NCBI GenBank assembly: GCA_009744235.1
Contig: WPHV01000009.1
Span: 124,001 to 188,000 of the forward strand
Direction of reading: 5' to 3'
DNA: 64,000 nucleotides
Source of the DNA: Gillisella vitis
GTDB lineage: Bacteria; Pseudomonadota; Alphaproteobacteria; Rhizobiales; Rhizobiaceae
The notes below the pieces were generated by a model that ran no database searches, was not told the DNA's origin, and was given only the letters and a program-made list of their open reading frames with translations. The translations under genes and the position numbers were made by a program. Positions 18,375 to 27,891 of the stretch are shown here, piece by piece (within the stretch, counting starts at the first letter, position 1; each line of letters opens with the position of its first letter).

Positions 18375-20891
18375 CTACTGATAAAGAGGGGTGGTTTCAC
18401 CCTGATCCGGATGTGCGCTGTCATAGGTCAGCACCGGTTGCGGCTGTTCATGTTGGAAAGGCAGCGGACGTGTCCCCAGCTGAAAATCGCCGTCATAGGA
18501 TAAAAACAGCGCCTCACGACCCGGTGGCCGGACCCGAAGGGTTCTCTCCGCTGGGTCGAAGTCGATGTTGGTTGCTCGTGCCTTTTCACAGAAAATCTCG
18601 AAAGCCAGCACGTCCCCGGCTCCGACAATGGCCACCCAGCCCGAAATCGGTGCCAGCGCGCGCAGCTCTCGGCCTGCTGTCGCGCCGGCGTCCATCGGTT
18701 CCAGGCCGTGGCTGTTGTACAGGGCGGCAAACCCTTGTCCCGAGCGGGCAAACACCCAGTTCTCCTCAAGGATCACCTCGTCCAGACCGTCAATGCCCAG
18801 ATAGGCGTGGGCAAACGGCAGGCGTCCGCCTTGCGTATCGGCAATCAGCAGGGCGGTATCGCCATGTTGCGCCACCCTCGGCAGGATGCCGCTTCCTGCC
18901 CAATAGGAGGGACGCTGCGATCCCCACGGATCGTCCTCGCCGGGATGATTGATCCAAAGCCGCGCCATCGGATGGCCAGCCAGCCTGATATCGAGCACAT
19001 GCTGCTGATGGCCTTTTCGTCCTGTCTTGTGATCGACCACTGTCGAAAGCTGCGAGGCATAGGTCTTGAACACCACCAGCTTGCCGCTCTCCAGCCCTTG
19101 CGCATAACGCGCCTCGATGCTGCGCCCTTCGCTCAGCATCGCCAGCGCAGCGAGGTCCTCCGGCGGCTGATAATGGCTGGCGCAGAACATGGGCAGGGAG
19201 GCGACACCGCCATTCAGCCAGCCCTCGCCAAACGCCACCCAGGCGAAAGGCGCCAGTTCCGTCAGCGGCCCGGCCCGCAATTCCTTGTCATAGGCGCGGC
19301 CCTGCGATCCCGCAGGCACGCCCGCCAGCGTATGCAGGGCAATCATCCGGAAAATCAGGTCCAATTGCTGGCGAGCGCGGGTGGCGATGTCAGGTTCCGC
19401 CCAATGTTCCAGCGCCAGCAGGCCAATGAAATCAATCGGGTAATAGGCGGCGGAATTCCATTCTGCCAATCCATGCGCCTCGACGCTGTCAAACCAGCGA
19501 TGCAGACGCTGACGGGCCAGCGCTGCCTGCTGTACACCCGTGCGGCCAGACGCGGAAAACACCGCATCCGGCATCAACTGACCGGCCAGGATCTGGCTGG
19601 TGTGGAAGCAGAGAACATGGTTCTCGCTCCAGAACCACATCGTGTCATTGCCCGGCTCATCCACCCAATAGCGATAGTTGAGCACCGATTGGCGCACCCG
19701 CTCGTGCTGGTCCGGGGTCAAAACATCTGCGTAAGCGCCAAGCAGCCACAGCAGCGGCACAAGAATGAAATCCGAACAATCCTCTCGCCGGTCGATAGAG
19801 GCAAGTGTCTCGCTCAATAGCTTCTCCAGCTCCGCGTCATCCACCTGCCCGCAGGCCGCCATGGCCAGCACCCGGCCGATGCGCGGCGCACCATGGAGGG
19901 CCGAGTAGGCAAGCGCCTGCTGTTTGCGCTCCCTAAGGCTATCCTGCGAAATCTCCGGCTGTAAGCGGGTGAGAAAAGCAGCATCAATCACCCGGCTCGC
20001 CACACTGGCGCCCTCACCCATGCGCAGCCGCACGCCGTGATAACCATCGGCAATACCAAGCGTTTGCGGCACGACAAGGGTTCTGTCCCCGGCGCGCAGC
20101 ACCGCCTGCGCCTTTGCCAGCACGGCACGCTCATGGCCATGGCTGTAGACGGTGATCTCGACCGGAACATCGGTCTGCGGCGCCTCATCGAACAGTAATT
20201 CCAGCGGTTGACCGCAAAACACATCGCGAGCGGGACGCACGCTGCGCATCAGCCGTTCCAGCCGGGCAACCGTCGCCCCATCCAGAACCGCGGGCAAAAG
20301 CACGGCAATCGGCTCTGCATCCGTCACTTCCAGCTCGACAAACCAGACCGTGTCGCGTTCCGCCAGGTCTTCGGTGTGAACCAGAATGTCATTATCGCCC
20401 TCGGCCAATTGCAGGATGACATCCGACATGGATTCGAAATTGCGCCGGAACGGTTCGAAGCGAACCTGCTCCACGCCATTCACCCAGATCCGCACCCCAC
20501 CGCAGGTCTTCAGCCGCAGCGCCAGGCTTCTCGCCGACGCTGCCCGGAACGTGCCGCGCAGCCAGCGGCGCACATGGGTTGGAACATGCCAGAAATGGGT
20601 GAATTCCACCCGACGATTGGCGCCCGGCAGATTGAGGTGATCAGGCTCCCAGTCGCACTCCGGCGCCAGATCGCGCCCGACCATCGTCGCCCAGAACGCC
20701 TTGCGGCACGGCAGATCGCCGACATCGACGAAGCCGTTGATGAAGCGGTAATCGACGCGGTCCTCGGCGGGTGCCGCAACACCTGCAAACACACTGGCAG
20801 TGAGCGGCGAGACCAGCCAGGACGTGATCGTCTCGCCTGTACGAACTTCATAAACCGGATCTTTTGCTGCTGACACGTAATGATTGTTCAT
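18375..20891 (-). CDS. Large protein of unknown family in the pectin locus
   Basis: 838 aa. The start at 20891 has AGGGAGG 7 nt ahead and is preferred over 20975. No characterised family is recognised. Residues about 50-200 look like a beta-sandwich of the kind fused to glycosidases (FTHFWHVPTHVRRW, GVRIWVNGVEQVRFEPF, VWFVELEVTD). Residues about 330-600 are helical with aromatic-rich stretches (NYRYWVDEPGNDTMWFWSEN, WNSAAYYPIDFIGLL), which suggests an (alpha/alpha) toroid as in polysaccharide lyases or hydrolases. A beta-rich C-terminus follows. No signal peptide is seen. As first gene of the operon before GH105 and GH28, it is likely a cytoplasmic pectin-oligosaccharide enzyme, by inference only. 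Confidence 0.7.
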   Translation of the reverse strand: MNNHYVSAAKDPVYEVRTGETITSWLVSPLTASVFAGVAAPAEDRVDYRFINGFVDVGDLPCRKAFWATMVGRDLAPECDWEPDHLNLPGANRRVEFTHFWHVPTHVRRWLRGTFRAASARSLALRLKTCGGVRIWVNGVEQVRFEPFRRNFESMSDVILQLAEGDNDILVHTEDLAERDTVWFVELEVTDAEPIAVLLPAVLDGATVARLERLMRSVRPARDVFCGQPLELLFDEAPQTDVPVEITVYSHGHERAVLAKAQAVLRAGDRTLVVPQTLGIADGYHGVRLRMGEGASVASRVIDAAFLTRLQPEISQDSLRERKQQALAYSALHGAPRIGRVLAMAACGQVDDAELEKLLSETLASIDRREDCSDFILVPLLWLLGAYADVLTPDQHERVRQSVLNYRYWVDEPGNDTMWFWSENHVLCFHTSQILAGQLMPDAVFSASGRTGVQQAALARQRLHRWFDSVEAHGLAEWNSAAYYPIDFIGLLALEHWAEPDIATRARQQLDLIFRMIALHTLAGVPAGSQGRAYDKELRAGPLTELAPFAWVAFGEGWLNGGVASLPMFCASHYQPPEDLAALAMLSEGRSIEARYAQGLESGKLVVFKTYASQLSTVVDHKTGRKGHQQHVLDIRLAGHPMARLWINHPGEDDPWGSQRPSYWAGSGILPRVAQHGDTALLIADTQGGRLPFAHAYLGIDGLDEVILEENWVFARSGQGFAALYNSHGLEPMDAGATAGRELRALAPISGWVAIVGAGDVLAFEIFCEKARATNIDFDPAERTLRVRPPGREALFLSYDGDFQLGTRPLPFQHEQPQPVLTYDSAHPDQGETTPLYQ

Positions 20892-20983
20892 GGCTCGCCT
20901 CCCTGCGATCATGAAAATATTTTTTAACTCGTCGAATTTCGATAGAAAAATCAGAGATCGCCGAATTTTCACCAACGAAACAG

Positions 20984-21004
20984 CTTGACGATGCGTTTGT
21001 CAAG
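20984..21004. promoter_or_regulatory. Inverted repeat in the divergent pectin-locus promoter region
   Basis: CTTGAC (20984-20989) and GTCAAG (20999-21004) are separated by 9 bp in the middle of the 190-bp gap between the divergent 838-aa gene and the solute-binding protein gene. A LacI-type operator is plausible. The arm TTGAC could also serve as a -35 element. Confidence 0.4.
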
Positions 21005-21081
21005 TCGCAAAAAGAGGGTGGAGGAGCGCAACATTGAGGATTGTCGCGCTATTTATGAAAATATTTTTATGGGAGAGAATC

Positions 21082-22359
21082 ATGTTGAAAATTCTGTCCG
21101 GCGTCAGCGCCATCGTCTTGTCGGCGCTTGCACTCAGCCATCCGGCCTTTGCCGAAACGAAGACCATCACCTTTCTGTTCACCGATGACGATCAGTCCTA
21201 TGTCGAGCATATGGCGGCGCTGAGCAAACAGTTCGAAGCTGCTCATCCTGACGTGAAGGTCAATTTCGTGTCCTCGGGCTATGATGCTGTCGCCAAGCAA
21301 TTGCCGGTGCAACTGGCTGTCGGCGAAGGCCCGGATCTGGCCAAGATCACCGATTGGCAATTGGCACCCTTCTATCTCGACATGCGGCCCTACATGAAGG
21401 ACCCGGATGGTTACGCGAAACTGCATGGCGAAAGCCTCAACCAGTTGCGCCTGCCCGGCGTCAACGACCCGAAATCGATCAATGGCTATGTCGCCTCGCA
21501 GACCCTGAACCTGCCCTTCGTCAACAAGACATTGTTCGAGCAGGCGGAAGAGCCGCTGCCCGGCCCGAAAGCAACGCTGAAGGACATTGTCGAGGCTTCC
21601 GCCCGAGTGGCTAAAAAGACCGGCGTGCAGATCCCCTTCACCATGGACCGTTCCGGCCACCGGTTTTCCGGCGCGGCCTTTTCCTATGGCTCGTCCTATG
21701 TGAAAGACGGCAAGTTCAGCTTTCCCGACGAGGCCGCCAAGACCTATATTGCCGATCTCTACAACTGGACGAAGGATGGCAGTTTTCCCAAGGAAATGTG
21801 GGGCGCTGCTGGCGGCTCGCAATACAAGAACATGGGCGACGAATTCGTCAACGGCAATGTCGTGACCTATCTGGCCGGCAACTGGATGGTCAATCCGTTC
21901 CAGAAGAAGATCGGCGACGCCTTCGAATGGACGGCAATCAACGCGCCCTGCGGCACCGCTGGCTGCTATGCCATGCCGGGTGCCACCGCCATCGCCGGCT
22001 TCAAACGCACCAAATACCCGGAAGCCGTCGCCCAATTCATCGAATTTCTCGGCTCCGAGAAAGTCCAGCGCGAGATTGCCGAAAACTACGTGATCCTGAC
22101 GGGCGCGGAGATCGACAAGCCACAATACAAGCTGACGGACGATAACGCCAAGGCGTCCATGGCCGTCTTCAACGACAACGAAAAGAACGTGCCGCAGGAA
22201 GCACGGATCTTTGAAAAGAAAAAGGGCGGCTCGGCGCTTTACCAGCAAATCGTCCAGCGCATGAGCCAGTTGATCGTCGGCGAATTGACGCTGCAACAGA
22301 CCTATGACGCCCTGGCCGCCGATATCGACAAGATCAACGTGGCAACGGCGACGAAGTGA
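21082..22359 (+). CDS. Sugar ABC transporter substrate-binding protein (pectin oligosaccharide)
   Basis: 425 aa periplasmic CUT1-type binding protein. A clear Sec signal peptide ends MLKILSG...SHPAFA-ET at about residue 24. The mature part has the family-1 solute-binding fold (DVKVNFVSSGYDAVAKQLPV, then GEGPDLAKITDWQ). GGGAGAGAATC stands before the ATG at 21082. It is transcribed divergently from the enzyme and permease operon that it must serve, since no other binding protein lies in that operon. A terminator-like hairpin follows. Confidence 0.9.
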   Translation: MLKILSGVSAIVLSALALSHPAFAETKTITFLFTDDDQSYVEHMAALSKQFEAAHPDVKVNFVSSGYDAVAKQLPVQLAVGEGPDLAKITDWQLAPFYLDMRPYMKDPDGYAKLHGESLNQLRLPGVNDPKSINGYVASQTLNLPFVNKTLFEQAEEPLPGPKATLKDIVEASARVAKKTGVQIPFTMDRSGHRFSGAAFSYGSSYVKDGKFSFPDEAAKTYIADLYNWTKDGSFPKEMWGAAGGSQYKNMGDEFVNGNVVTYLAGNWMVNPFQKKIGDAFEWTAINAPCGTAGCYAMPGATAIAGFKRTKYPEAVAQFIEFLGSEKVQREIAENYVILTGAEIDKPQYKLTDDNAKASMAVFNDNEKNVPQEARIFEKKKGGSALYQQIVQRMSQLIVGELTLQQTYDALAADIDKINVATATK

Positions 22360-22384
22360 GCCATTAGGCGTGAGACAGTGTAAA

Positions 22385-22414
22385 GGCCGTCCAGCAATCT
22401 GGGCGGTCCTCTTT
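22385..22414 (+). terminator. Terminator after the solute-binding protein gene
   Basis: GGCCGTCCAG (22385-22394) pairs with CTGGGCGG-T-CC (22399-22409) with one bulged T and a CAAT loop, followed by TCTTTG. Confidence 0.55.
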
Positions 22415-22502
22415 GTGAATGGCCACTCTTCCCTTGCAACCGCCGAAATTTGGCCGCACACCATGTCCAAAACGATGTACCGATTTGAAAGGACAAGGTG
22501 CC

Positions 22503-23663
22503 ATGCCCACAGCATTGACAATCGATGACCTGAAACGTCAAGCCAAGCGCCGTGTCCCGAAAATGTTCTTCGACTATGCCGATAGTGGCTCCTGGAGCGA
22601 AAGCACTTACCACGCCAACGAGAGTGATTTTTCCCGCATCAAGCTGCGTCAGCGGGTTCTGGTCGATATGACAGAACGGTCGCTGGCAAGCACGATGATC
22701 GGTGAACCTGTCACCATGCCGGTGGCGCTCGCTCCGACCGGAATGACTGGCATGCAGCATGCGGATGGAGAGATTCTTGCGGCGGAAGCAGCGGAGGCTT
22801 ACGGCGTGCCTTTCACGCTGTCCACCATGAGCATCTGCTCGATTGAGGATGTTGCGCTTCATACGCGCCGCCCCTTCTGGTTCCAGCTTTACGTGATGAA
22901 GGACCGCGATTTCGTCCATAGCCTGATCGACCGCGCCAAGGCGGCGCGCTGCTCTGCACTGGTGTTGACGCTCGATCTGCAAATCCTCGGACAACGCCAC
23001 AAGGACCTGCGCAACGGCCTGTCGGCTCCCCCAAAATTCACCCCGAAACATCTCTGGCAGATGGCAACCAGGCCGCAGTGGTGCATCGGTATGGCCAATA
23101 CGCGGCGGCGTCATTTCGGCAATATCGTCGGCCATGCCAAAAACGTTTCCAGCCTGTCTTCGCTCTCGGCCTGGACGGCGGAACAGTTCGATCCGAAATT
23201 GTCCTGGAGCGACGTCGCCTGGATCAAGGAGCGTTGGGGTGGTAAATTGATCCTCAAGGGCATTCTCGATGTGGAAGACGCCCGCGCCGCAGCCGATAGC
23301 GGGGCGGATGCGATTATCGTCTCCAACCACGGTGGCCGGCAACTGGATGGCGCGCCGTCATCGATCTCCATGCTGACCTCGATTGTCGAAGCGGTAGGAG
23401 ACCGGATCGAAGTGCATATTGATGGCGGTATCCGCTCGGGCCAGGACATGTTGAAGGCCTTGGCCCTGGGTGCCAAGGGAACCTATATCGGCCGACCTTT
23501 TCTCTACGGGCTTGGTGCGGATGGACGGGCTGGCGTGCAGAGAGCCCTGGAAATCATCGCCAGGGAGCTTGATATCAGCATGGCGCTTTGCGGCAAGCGG
23601 CTGATTTCAGAGGTGGACGCCTCGATCCTGATGGGCAATCCCTTCGCTGCGGGGCCTTGCTGA
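22503..23663 (+). CDS. lldD: FMN-dependent L-lactate / alpha-hydroxyacid dehydrogenase
   Basis: 386 aa FMN enzyme of the glycolate oxidase/LldD family that oxidises L-lactate (or a related 2-hydroxyacid) and passes electrons to quinone. Conserved features are DYADSGSWSE near the N-terminus, PTGMTGMQHADGE, the LTLDLQILGQRHKDLRNG block, the catalytic region IVSNHGGRQLDG with the base His, and IDGGIRSGQDMLKALALGA for FMN phosphate. The start at 22503 is preceded by GGACAAGG. It is followed, 100 bp later, by a metabolite symporter that may import its substrate. The substrate beyond a 2-hydroxyacid is not provable from sequence. Confidence 0.87.
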   Translation: MPTALTIDDLKRQAKRRVPKMFFDYADSGSWSESTYHANESDFSRIKLRQRVLVDMTERSLASTMIGEPVTMPVALAPTGMTGMQHADGEILAAEAAEAYGVPFTLSTMSICSIEDVALHTRRPFWFQLYVMKDRDFVHSLIDRAKAARCSALVLTLDLQILGQRHKDLRNGLSAPPKFTPKHLWQMATRPQWCIGMANTRRRHFGNIVGHAKNVSSLSSLSAWTAEQFDPKLSWSDVAWIKERWGGKLILKGILDVEDARAAADSGADAIIVSNHGGRQLDGAPSSISMLTSIVEAVGDRIEVHIDGGIRSGQDMLKALALGAKGTYIGRPFLYGLGADGRAGVQRALEIIARELDISMALCGKRLISEVDASILMGNPFAAGPC

Positions 23664-23763
23664 ACCAATTCTCTCACCCTTCACGTGTAAATCCTGTTCA
23701 GCACCTTGAAATCCGGTGCATAATCGGCGACCAAACTGGATAGTTTTTTCGCAAGGCAGGATC

Positions 23764-25110
23764 ATGTCCCCCATCAGCACTCCGCCATCGCCTCCCCGTC
23801 AGCTTACCCGCGCAGATTTTCGCACACTCGGGCTTTCAGCCTTGGGCGGGGCCTTGGAATTCTACGATTTCATCATCTTCGTGTTTTTCGCGGGCGTGAT
23901 TGGCAAGCTGTTCTTCCCAGCCAACATGCCGGACTGGCTGGTGACGATCCAGACCTTCGGCATCTTTGCTGCCGGCTATCTGGTTCGCCCCCTGGGCGGG
24001 TTGATCCTGGCCCATTTCGGTGATGTGTTTGGCCGCAAGAAAGTCTTTGCCTTCTCCATTCTGCTGATGGCGCTCTCCACCCTCGGCATGGCCGCCATGC
24101 CCACCTATGCCTCCATTGGCATTGCCGCACCCGTGCTGCTGATCGTCATGCGACTGTTGCAGGGTGTTGCCATCGGCGGAGAAGTGCCGGGTGCCTGGAC
24201 CTTCGTATCGGAACATGTGCCGTTTCGCCGGGTGGGCTTTGCCTGCGGTTTTCTCTGCTCAGGCCTGACGCTTGGCATTCTGCTGGGTTCGTTGATCGCA
24301 ACCGTCATCAATTCGATGTTCACGCCGGAAGATGTCGCCGCCTATGCCTGGCGCATCCCCTTCTTCCTCGGTGGCTTCTTCGGCCTGGTTGCCGTCTACC
24401 TGCGCCGCTGGCTTCAGGAAACCCCTGTTTTTGCCGAGATGCGTCAGGCGCGGACAACGGTGATGGAACTGCCGCTGAAAACCGTGCTGCGCGATTATCC
24501 GGCTGCCGTCATCATTTCCATGGCCTTGACCTGGGTGCTCGCTGCCTGTCTCGTCGTCACCACGCTGATGACTGCCACGCTCCTGCAAAAACTCTATGGC
24601 TACAGCGCCCAGATTGCGCTATCCGCCACCAGTTTCGGCACATTGTTCCTGATTTTCAGCACAGCGGCATCCGGCGCAATTGTCGATAAATTCGGTTCCG
24701 GGCGGTTTTTAATGGTTGGGAGCGTATTTTTAGCCGCAGCGACCTTTGCTTTCTACACCTATGCAAGCGTTTCGGTTCCAGTTCTGTTTGTGCTCTACGC
24801 CGTGATGGGCCTTTCCGTGGGCATTGTCGGGGCCGTGCCTTACGTTATGGTGCGCGCCTTTCCCGCACCTGTCCGCTTCACCGGCCTGTCATTTTCCTAC
24901 AATGTCTCCTACGCGATTTTCGGCGGATTGACGCCGATTGCGGTGGCCAGCCTGCTGCCAATCAACCCGATGGCACATGCCTATTACCTGCTGTTCATCG
25001 CCGCCCTCGCCTTTGTGCTCGGCGTCTATCTGACGCTGAAAGGCGATGGGATCGAGGCGAAGGCCGGGATAGAGGAACTGGCAAGCCGCCAGACAACAGC
25101 AACGCTTTAA
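23764..25110 (+). CDS. MFS transporter, metabolite:H+ symporter family
   Basis: 448 aa, about 12 membrane helices. The loop between helices 2 and 3 reads GDVFGRKKVFAFSILLMALS, the MHS-family (ProP, KgtP, ShiA) signature, and helix 1 has GALEFYDFIIF. A further hallmark is RLLQGVAIGGEVPGAW. The start at 23764 has AGGCAGGATC ahead. Position after the lldD gene suggests uptake of a hydroxy- or dicarboxylic acid, but this is inference. It ends at a strong stem shared with the convergent gmaS gene. Confidence 0.85.
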   Translation: MSPISTPPSPPRQLTRADFRTLGLSALGGALEFYDFIIFVFFAGVIGKLFFPANMPDWLVTIQTFGIFAAGYLVRPLGGLILAHFGDVFGRKKVFAFSILLMALSTLGMAAMPTYASIGIAAPVLLIVMRLLQGVAIGGEVPGAWTFVSEHVPFRRVGFACGFLCSGLTLGILLGSLIATVINSMFTPEDVAAYAWRIPFFLGGFFGLVAVYLRRWLQETPVFAEMRQARTTVMELPLKTVLRDYPAAVIISMALTWVLAACLVVTTLMTATLLQKLYGYSAQIALSATSFGTLFLIFSTAASGAIVDKFGSGRFLMVGSVFLAAATFAFYTYASVSVPVLFVLYAVMGLSVGIVGAVPYVMVRAFPAPVRFTGLSFSYNVSYAIFGGLTPIAVASLLPINPMAHAYYLLFIAALAFVLGVYLTLKGDGIEAKAGIEELASRQTTATL

Positions 25111-25115
25111 TTCGA

Positions 25116-25143
25116 AAGCCGGGGGCGGCGCTGCCCCCGGCTT
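25116..25143. terminator. Bidirectional terminator between MFS gene and gmaS
   Basis: AAGCCGGGGGC (25116-25126) and GCCCCCGGCTT (25133-25143) form a perfect 11-bp stem with loop GGCGCT in the 42-bp gap between two convergent genes. The A and T flanks are short. Confidence 0.7.
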
Positions 25144-25152
25144 CACATCCGG

Positions 25153-26460
25153 TCAAATGTCCAGTGTTGTCTGGTGCTCCCATGGGGTGAATTGTGAACA
25201 ATAGCTCGTCCACTCCCCATGCTTGAGCTTGAGATAGGCCGAGGAGAACTCCTCTCCCAAGGCCTGTTGCAACTCGGTGTCAGCCTCATAGGCCCGAAGC
25301 GCATCCAGAAGGTTCAGCGGCAGTTTCGGGGCGTCGGTCACCGTATGACCTTCGCGGTACATATCGATGTCGTAATGCGGGCCGGGATCAGCATTGGTTT
25401 TGAGGCCAGACAGGCCAGCGGCAATGATGATCGCCTGAAGCAAATACGGGTTCACTGCACCATCGGGCAGGCGCAGTTCAAACCGACCCGGACCCGGAAC
25501 GCGCACCATATGGGTGCGGTTGTTGCCAGTCCATGTCACGGTGTTGGGTGCCCATGTGGCGCCGGAAACCGTGCGCGGCGCATTGATACGCTTGTAGGAA
25601 TTGACCGTGGGGTTGGTGACGGCAGCCAAGGCTGATGCATGTTTCATGATGCCGCCGAGGAAGGTTTTGCCCTTGGCAGACAAGCCAAACGGCATGGCCT
25701 TATCGGCAAAAGCATTGACCTTGCCATCATTATCCCACACCGAGATATGGGCATGGCAACCATTGCCCGTGAGACCCTTGAAGGGCTTGGGCATGAAGGT
25801 GGCGCGAAGCCCATGCTTCTCGGCCACAGATTTGACCATGAATTTGAAGAAGGAATGCTTATCGGCGGTTTTCAACGCGTCATCATATTCCCAGTTCATT
25901 TCAAACTGGCCGTTGGCGTCTTCATGGTCGTTCTGATAGGGTTTCCAGCCCAGTTCCAGCATGTGATCGCAGATTTCGGCAATCACATCATAGCGGCGCA
26001 TCAAGGCCTGTTGGTCGTAGCAAGGCTTTTCAGCGGTGTCGAATTCGTCGGAAATCGTCTTACCATCTGCCGAGATCAGGAAAAATTCCGGCTCAACCCC
26101 GGTCTTGACCCGAAGCCCCATAGAGGCGGCCTCTTCAACCAGCTTTTTCAACATCACGCGCGGAGCCTGCTCCACCGGCTTGTCATCCATCACGCAATCG
26201 GCGGCGACCCATGCCACGTCTTTTTTCCATGGCAATTGGATCACGGAAGAGGCATCTGGCACTGCAAACAGATCGGGGTGGGCGGGGGTGAGGTCGAGCC
26301 AAGTGGCAAAGCCTGCAAAGCCTGCGCCATCCTTTTGCATATCGGCAATGGCTTGGGCTGGCACCAGCTTGGCACGTTGCGCGCCAAACAGGTCAGTATA
26401 GCTGATCATGAAATATTTGATGCCGCGCTCAACGGCGAATTGTGCAAGGTCCTGTGTCAC
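25153..26460 (-). CDS. gmaS: Gamma-glutamylmethylamide synthetase (glutamine synthetase III-like)
   Basis: 435 aa, glutamine synthetase fold. GmaS ligates methylamine to glutamate using ATP, the entry step of the N-methylglutamate pathway; rhizobial annotations often call it GlnT. Seen: SYTDLFGAQRAKLVP at the N-terminus, the active-site segment GVEPEFFLI, NDHEDANGQFEMNW, GNGCHAHISVWDN and the substrate loop FELRLPDGAVNPYL. The short N-terminal domain is typical of this subgroup. It is the last gene of the mgs operon, directly after mgsC. Context rather than residues separates it from a true glutamine synthetase. Confidence 0.85.
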   Translation of the reverse strand: MTQDLAQFAVERGIKYFMISYTDLFGAQRAKLVPAQAIADMQKDGAGFAGFATWLDLTPAHPDLFAVPDASSVIQLPWKKDVAWVAADCVMDDKPVEQAPRVMLKKLVEEAASMGLRVKTGVEPEFFLISADGKTISDEFDTAEKPCYDQQALMRRYDVIAEICDHMLELGWKPYQNDHEDANGQFEMNWEYDDALKTADKHSFFKFMVKSVAEKHGLRATFMPKPFKGLTGNGCHAHISVWDNDGKVNAFADKAMPFGLSAKGKTFLGGIMKHASALAAVTNPTVNSYKRINAPRTVSGATWAPNTVTWTGNNRTHMVRVPGPGRFELRLPDGAVNPYLLQAIIIAAGLSGLKTNADPGPHYDIDMYREGHTVTDAPKLPLNLLDALRAYEADTELQQALGEEFSSAYLKLKHGEWTSYCSQFTPWEHQTTLDI

Positions 26461-26505
26461 GTCGTTCCCCTGTTTTTATGGATTGAGACACATGTTGAAA
26501 GGAAA

Positions 26506-26534
26506 GGCCGCGCCCTTGGGAGGAATGCGCGGCC
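26506..26534 (-). terminator. Intercistronic hairpin between mgsC and gmaS
   Basis: GGCCGCGC (26506-26513) pairs with GCGCGGCC (26527-26534). On the minus strand the stem is followed by TTTCCTTTC. It probably causes partial termination or protects the upstream mRNA, setting the ratio of gmaS to mgsABC. Confidence 0.5.
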
Positions 26535-26543
26535 AATAGGCTG

Positions 26544-27872
26544 TTAGAAACCGGCTTTGCCGGGATACCAGTTGGTGCCAGCCAGCGGCACTTGCGCCAT
26601 GGCGGCGGCTTCCATGGTGAGGGCCACCAGATCTTCCGGCTCCAGATTATGCAGACGGTTATGGCCGCAGGCGCGGGCAATGGTCTGGGCTTCCAGCGTC
26701 ATCACCTTGAGGTAATTGGCCAGACGGCGACCAGCCAGAACCGGGTCAAGCCGCTTCATCAATTCCGGGTCTTGCGTGGTAATGCCTGCCGGGTCTTTGC
26801 CTTCATGCCAGTCATCATAAGCGCCAGCGGTGGTGCCGAGTTTTTGATATTCCTCTTCCCACTTCGGGTCATTATCGCCAATCGCCACCAGCGCTGCCGT
26901 GCCAATCGCCACCGCATCGGCACCCAGCGCCAGAGCTTTTGCCACATCCGCACCAGAGCGAATGCCGCCAGAGATGACCAATTGCACCTTGCGATGCATA
27001 CCAAGGTCTTGCAAAGCTTGAACGGCGGGGCGAATGCAAGCCAGCGTCGGCATGCCAACATTTTCGATAAACACATCCTGCGTCGCTGCCGTGCCGCCCT
27101 GCATGCCATCCAGCACCACCACATCGGCTCCGGCTTTTACGGCCAGCGCTGTGTCGTAATAGGGCCTTGCGCCGCCAACCTTGATATAGATCGGCTTTTC
27201 CCAATTGGTGATTTCGCGCAGTTCCAGAATTTTGATTTCCAAATCATCCGGCCCCGTCCAATCTGGGTGGCGGCAGGCCGAGCGCTGATCAATGCCCTTG
27301 GGCAAGTTGCGCATAGCGGCCACGCGGTCAGAAATTTTCTGGCCCAGCAACATGCCGCCGCCACCGGGCTTTGCCCCTTGGCCAACCACGACTTCAATGG
27401 CGTCAGCGCGGCGCAGATCCTTCGGGTTCATGCCATAGCGTGAGGGAAGATATTGATAGACCAGCGTTTGGCTGTGGCCGCGCTCTTCATCGGTCATACC
27501 GCCATCACCCGTGGTGGTCGAAGTTCCGGCAATGGTCGCACCCCGGCCAAGGGCTTCTTTGGCGTTGCCCGACAGCGCGCCAAAGCTCATGCCAGCAATC
27601 GTAATTGGCGTTTTCAGATGGATCGGCTTTTTGGCAAAGCGGGTGCCCAAAACCACCGATGTGTCGCATTTTTCGCGATAGCCTTCCAGCGGATAGCGCG
27701 AAATCGAGGCTCCGAGAAACAGCAGATCATCAAAATGCGGCACCTTGCGCTTGGTGCCTGCGCCGCGAATATCATAAATTCCAGTGGCGGCAGCGCGGCG
27801 GATTTCTGCCAGCGTATAATCATCAAAGGTCGCGGATTTGCGCGGCGGGGTATTGGGATTATGATAGCTCAT
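26544..27872 (-). CDS. mgsC: N-methylglutamate synthase subunit C (FMN glutamate synthase-like, GlxD)
   Basis: 442 aa protein homologous to the central FMN barrel of glutamate synthase. Together with MgsA and MgsB it makes N-methylglutamate from gamma-glutamylmethylamide and 2-oxoglutarate. Seen: ITIAGMSFGALSGNAKEALGRG, GDGGMTDEERGHSQTLVYQY, VGQGAKPGGGGMLLGQK, VVVLDGMQGGTAATQ and VISGGIRSGADVAKALALGA (FMN phosphate). A [3Fe-4S]-type Cys pattern appears in the region IDQRSACRHPDW. The start at 27872 has AAGGGG ahead; the upstream extension to 27947 overlaps mgsB and lacks a ribosome site. Confidence 0.9.
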   Translation of the reverse strand: MSYHNPNTPPRKSATFDDYTLAEIRRAAATGIYDIRGAGTKRKVPHFDDLLFLGASISRYPLEGYREKCDTSVVLGTRFAKKPIHLKTPITIAGMSFGALSGNAKEALGRGATIAGTSTTTGDGGMTDEERGHSQTLVYQYLPSRYGMNPKDLRRADAIEVVVGQGAKPGGGGMLLGQKISDRVAAMRNLPKGIDQRSACRHPDWTGPDDLEIKILELREITNWEKPIYIKVGGARPYYDTALAVKAGADVVVLDGMQGGTAATQDVFIENVGMPTLACIRPAVQALQDLGMHRKVQLVISGGIRSGADVAKALALGADAVAIGTAALVAIGDNDPKWEEEYQKLGTTAGAYDDWHEGKDPAGITTQDPELMKRLDPVLAGRRLANYLKVMTLEAQTIARACGHNRLHNLEPEDLVALTMEAAAMAQVPLAGTNWYPGKAGF

Positions 27873-27891
27873 TGGTCTTCTACCCCTTGCC

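Noticed and set aside
21067..22521. 484-codon minus-strand frame over the solute-binding protein gene
   Set aside because: The plus strand has a signal peptide and a known fold; the minus frame has no motif or ribosome site.
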